Below are positions 62,833 to 64,000 of a stretch of DNA of 64,000 bases, piece by piece. The stretch lies in the NCBI RefSeq assembly GCF_000817735.3, contig NZ_JTJC03000002.1, forward strand, positions 318,242-382,241, read 5' to 3'. The notes below the pieces were generated by a model. The model searched no databases, was not told the origin of the DNA, and saw nothing but the letters and a program-made list of their open reading frames with translations. This stretch comes from Scytonema millei VB511283 (GTDB lineage: Bacteria; Cyanobacteriota; Cyanobacteriia; Cyanobacteriales; Chroococcidiopsidaceae). The translations under genes and the position numbers were made by a program. The first letter of the stretch is position 1; each line of letters starts with the position of its first letter.

Positions 62833-64000
62833 ATGGAATCTAGAGTGGAATCTAGAGAAGCCGTAGACATCAACTTGCAAAACTTGCAGTTAGCCATCAA
62901 ACGGCGATGGTTCTCAGCAGCAGGGGTATTTGGCTTTGTCTTAGGACTCTCAACGCTCGCAGCCCTTTTGCAAGCGCCGCTATACCAAGCAGAAGGCAAG
63001 CTCTTGCTCAAAAAGCCCAGCGAGACTTCTAGTCTCAATCCTGAAAAGTACGAGCCGCGCTTGGAACCGCTTAGCGCTGAGAGCAATCCGGTGAGTACCG
63101 AGTCGGAAATCGTCAGTTCGATCCCGCTGGCACAGAAAACGATCGCCGCGCTCACCCTTAAAGACGAAGAAGGTAAGCCGCTCAAACCAACAGCACTGAT
63201 TAGTCAGTTGACACTGAAAAATATTCCCGCTACTGACGTGCTGCAAGTCGCATATGAAAGTAAAGATCCTCGGGAAGCAGCGGCAGTCGTCAATAAATTG
63301 ATGAGCGCTTATGTAGATTACAACATTCAAAGTAACCGCGCCGAAGCCTCAGCCGCAGAAGATTTTATCGTCAAGCAACTGCCGCAGACAGAAAGTACGG
63401 TGCGAGCAGCTGAAGCTAGTTTACGCCGTTTCAAGGAACGACATCAAATCGTCAGCCTAGAACACGAAGCCATCTCAGCTGTAGAAGTGCTGAAGGAACT
63501 GCAAGACCAAATCACGCTTGCAGAAGCAGCACTCGTACAAACTCAAGGTCGAGCGACAAAACTGCAAAAAGAGATTGCCCTCACTTCCCAAGATGCCGTA
63601 CCGATTAATTCTCTCAAAGAGTCCCCTGGCATACAGAAGACACTGGCAGAATTACAACGGGTAGAAGGCGACTTGGTTGTCCTTCAAACTCGTTTTGAAG
63701 ATACCTACCCCGAAGTCCAAAAATTACAACAAAAACGGGATGCCCTCAAACAGTTGTTAGAAGGACGCATAGGACAAATGTTGGGCAACTCGAAACAGGT
63801 ATCGAATCGCAATTTAGAAGCAGGCGAGTTACAACAAAAACTGGCTGAAGACTTGGTAAGAGCGGAAGTCGAACGCCTCAGTTTGTCTAATAGATTAAAC
63901 TTTTTAGCTCAAGCTAGAACGAACTACAGACAAAGAGCGAAGATTTTACCGCAATTAGAGCAGCAACAACGGGAGTTAGAGCGACAAGTCAGAGCCGCCC
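62833..64000 (+). CDS. polysaccharide chain-length/tyrosine-kinase (Wzc/Wzz) protein, truncated by window edge
   Basis: The frame from an ATG at 62833 is open to the window edge (389 codons seen). A membrane helix at residues about 33-52 (AAGVFGFVLGLSTLAALL) follows INLQNLQLAIKRRW, then a Wzz-type periplasmic part (YQAEGKLLLKK..., PVSTESEIVSSIPLAQKTI) and long coiled coil (RAAEASLRRFKERHQIVS..., LQKEIAL, LVVLQTRFEDTYPEVQKLQQKRDALKQLLEG). The second membrane helix and a Walker-type tyrosine kinase would lie beyond the edge. It controls polymer length and export of exopolysaccharide. Confidence 0.92.
   Translation, partial: MESRVESREAVDINLQNLQLAIKRRWFSAAGVFGFVLGLSTLAALLQAPLYQAEGKLLLKKPSETSSLNPEKYEPRLEPLSAESNPVSTESEIVSSIPLAQKTIAALTLKDEEGKPLKPTALISQLTLKNIPATDVLQVAYESKDPREAAAVVNKLMSAYVDYNIQSNRAEASAAEDFIVKQLPQTESTVRAAEASLRRFKERHQIVSLEHEAISAVEVLKELQDQITLAEAALVQTQGRATKLQKEIALTSQDAVPINSLKESPGIQKTLAELQRVEGDLVVLQTRFEDTYPEVQKLQQKRDALKQLLEGRIGQMLGNSKQVSNRNLEAGELQQKLAEDLVRAEVERLSLSNRLNFLAQARTNYRQRAKILPQLEQQQRELERQVRAA

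Overview
The window looks like cyanobacterial chromosome. The HIP1 octamer GCGATCGC and its core GCGATCG occur many times per kilobase. Long runs of heptamer repeats (AACTGAT, AAAGTCA, CAACTAC, GACTCCC types) fill the intergenic gaps. Several genes are typical of cyanobacteria: a CRR7-like NDH-1 protein, an HCF173-like SDR/CIA30 protein, DUF3326, DUF3598, an AMIN-domain TonB receptor and a plant-type 2Fe-2S ferredoxin. A Chroococcidiopsis-like filamentous or colonial relative is my guess from style, not a proof. I found no rRNA, tRNA or CRISPR array.

Layout. 1-6.8 kb: a TGTGGGG satellite, three tandem AIM24 paralogues, an alpha/beta hydrolase, a decayed membrane-protein gene, the pair DUF6883-DUF4926 reading into aroE, and two small unknown genes. 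7-10.1 kb: an IS200/IS605 element sitting in the 3' end of a TonB-dependent receptor gene that also carries an in-frame TAG. 10.3-18 kb: housekeeping genes (HCF173-like, DUF3598, SDR, hydrolase, DUF502, nusB, ftsY). 18.07-19.08 kb: a complete IS982-family element with a target duplication. 19.3-30.6 kb: a GAF-SpoIIE phosphatase, Nudix, ilvH, a BON protein, a hydrolase, infC, EamA, a methyltransferase, an oxidoreductase, a lipid kinase and crr7. 30.6-32.3 kb: two hicBA toxin-antitoxin pairs flanking rnhA, one with a frameshifted hicA. 32.3-37.8 kb: acnB, ferredoxin, a small protein, DUF3326 and a CPBP protease.

37.8-52.3 kb is a surface-polysaccharide and export region. On the minus strand are a C-methyltransferase, an RfbF-like nucleotidyltransferase and a PIG-L deacetylase. 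On the plus strand are a glycosidase/GT2 fusion, an ABC exporter, two paralogous glycosyltransferases around a GT2, an HlyD adaptor and a MacB-type permease without its ATPase. A 660-base divergent region rich in TTTGCAAA-type palindromes separates the two arms. 52.3-58.4 kb: PPK2, TetR-GNAT, an LEA-like exported protein, a microbial rhodopsin with an unusual Ser-Ser-Ile motif, an orphan sugar-ABC permease and purN. 58.5-64 kb: a second polysaccharide block with a WecB/TagA/CpsF transferase, a sugar epimerase, a DUF3102 protein with a methylase-like remnant, and the start of a Wzc/Wzz-type protein cut by the window edge.

Two themes stand out. First, the intergenic heptamer repeats have entered reading frames (inside aroE, in the ftsY acidic linker, at the ends of nusB and of glycosyltransferases). 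Second, the rhodopsin lacks the carboxylate proton acceptor of proton pumps and has a perfect 20-base palindrome just before its start codon.
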